A DNA stretch of 5,677 bases from Candidatus Aminicenantota bacterium. Its GTDB lineage: Bacteria > Acidobacteriota > Aminicenantia > Aminicenantales > Aminicenantaceae. The notes beneath the pieces were generated by a model that saw nothing but the letters and a program-made list of their open reading frames with translations, did not search any database and was not told the DNA's origin. Positions 4,899 through 5,677 of the stretch are shown here, one piece after another (position 1 is the stretch's first letter; the number at the start of each line of letters is the position of its first letter). The stretch is from assembly GCA_030633795.1 (NCBI GenBank), contig DAOWCB010000104.1:1-5677 (forward strand), written 5' to 3'. The position numbers and the translations under genes are program-made.

Positions 4899-5677
4899 AT
4901 GAGATACAAGGGATTTATCTTTGTTTTACTGTTTTTTGTGCTGGCCTCTACCCCTGCTTGGGAAGAAGATGTCTGGAACCTCTCAATGAACAAGATTTCA
5001 GCGATCGTCAACTTGATCGACCAGAATTATTTTGAATCCGTGGATCATGAAGAGCTTGCCTTTTCCTCGATAAAAGGGATGCTTCAGACATTGGATCCCC
5101 ATTCCTACTTTTTGGATCCTCGCCACTTTGATAGGATGAGAGAAGAATACAAAGGGAAGTATTACGGTTTGGGAATCCTTATTCAGAAGCAGGACAAGCG
5201 TCTTGTCGTGATATCTCCCATTGAGGGCGGGCCAGCCTACAGGTTGGGAATCCGTTCGGGGGATGTCATTTCTCACATCGAAGGAGATACAACAGAACCC
5301 ATCACGTCCACCGAAGCAATGATGAGATTGCGAGGTCCAAAAGACACCGAAATAACAATAACGATAGTCCGCGATGGGTGGGAAGAGCCTTTTGATGTGA
5401 CGATCGTACGAGAAGAGATTGCCCTCTATAGCGTTCAGTATGCCTTCATTCTCCAAGACGATATCGGTTACATCCGTATCCGGAATTTTGCCGAGACCAC
5501 AACGAGAGAATTCGAAGAAAAAATGGCCTTGTTGAGCGGGCAGGGAATGAAAAAACTCATTCTCGATCTTCGGAATAATGGTGGGGGAACCTTCCTGCAA
5601 TCGATCGAGTTATCCGACGAATTTTTACCGGAAGGAACCTTGGTGGTTTCCATCAAAGGCAGAAATCGTTATATGGA
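4899..5677 (+). CDS. S41 family C-terminal processing peptidase with PDZ domain, exported (3' end cut by the window)
   Basis: The first 259 residues are visible and the frame stays open to the right edge. An N-terminal signal peptide (MRYKGFIFVLLFFVLASTPA, 1-20) with likely cleavage before Trp21 sends it across the inner membrane; there is no lipobox Cys. LDPHSYFLDP (65-74) is the hallmark pre-PDZ motif of CtpA/Prc-type proteases. A PDZ domain spans about 85-165 (YYGLGILI at 88-95, RLGIRSGDVI at 115-124) and would bind C-terminal tails of substrates. The S41 core begins near 188 (DIGYIRIRNF) and shows LILDLRNNGGG (220-230). The catalytic Ser-Lys pair should follow to the right of the window. 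Family members trim or degrade periplasmic proteins. It is divergent from the tat operon and shares its regulatory region. The ATG at 4899 is chosen because the signal peptide starts there; the ribosome site is poor (AACAAGAA). Confidence 0.94.
   Translation, partial: MRYKGFIFVLLFFVLASTPAWEEDVWNLSMNKISAIVNLIDQNYFESVDHEELAFSSIKGMLQTLDPHSYFLDPRHFDRMREEYKGKYYGLGILIQKQDKRLVVISPIEGGPAYRLGIRSGDVISHIEGDTTEPITSTEAMMRLRGPKDTEITITIVRDGWEEPFDVTIVREEIALYSVQYAFILQDDIGYIRIRNFAETTTREFEEKMALLSGQGMKKLILDLRNNGGGTFLQSIELSDEFLPEGTLVVSIKGRNRYM

Noticed and set aside
4998..5600. A 200-codon open frame on the minus strand opposite the S41 protease
   Set aside because: It is fully antisense to a clear protease with signal peptide, PDZ and S41 motifs; its translation shows no family pattern.
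1..5677. tRNA, rRNA, CRISPR array, riboswitch, insertion sequence or attachment site
   Set aside because: No cloverleaf-like block, spaced repeats, transposase or terminal inverted repeats were seen; almost all bases are covered by intact protein genes.

Overview
The window looks like a piece of a bacterial chromosome with no sign of phage, transposon, CRISPR or RNA genes. It is gene-dense and of moderate GC. Every reading frame I accept is intact, and only the two edge genes are cut by the window. The gene set (a minimal TatA/TatC translocase, a DUF362 protein, an aldehyde dehydrogenase with a long tail, an S41 C-terminal processing protease and an archaeal-style UPF0200-like kinase) fits an uncultured or anaerobic lineage such as Acidobacteriota/Aminicenantota or a deltaproteobacterial relative. 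That placement is an impression from protein style, not a test.

Layout. Positions 1-698 (minus strand) hold a two-gene unit: a small P-loop nucleotide kinase-like protein followed by a dCMP deaminase that runs off the left edge. The two genes overlap by ATGA. A plausible promoter (TTGACC-18-TATGTT) lies just upstream, so this pair is probably transcribed separately from the genes before it. Positions 790-4714 (minus strand) hold a tight four-gene operon in the order tatA, tatC, DUF362 protein, aldehyde dehydrogenase. Junctions are a stop/start within a few bases, a 1-base gap and an ATGA overlap, so translational coupling is likely throughout. Positions 4715-4898 are a divergent regulatory region with a strong-looking promoter for tatA (TTGACT-17-TATAGT), one for the opposite gene (TGGACA-17-TATCAT), and a 17-bp inverted repeat between them. 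From 4899 (plus strand) an exported S41 protease with a PDZ domain begins and runs off the right edge before its catalytic residues.

How the genes may work together. TatA and TatC form the core of a twin-arginine protein export channel. The DUF362 protein and the aldehyde dehydrogenase downstream show no Tat signal peptide, so they are not obvious cargo, but both end in unusual hydrophobic/basic tails that could hold them at the inner membrane. The DUF362 protein has a C-terminal cysteine set that could bind a metal or Fe-S centre. The pair may form a membrane-associated oxidoreductase module; this is inference. The kinase/deaminase pair resembles, as two separate genes, the domain order of fused P-loop/dCMP-deaminase proteins, and most simply belongs to pyrimidine deoxynucleotide metabolism. 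I do not see a clear new system. The best leads are the DUF362-aldehyde dehydrogenase module and the split kinase-deaminase pair.
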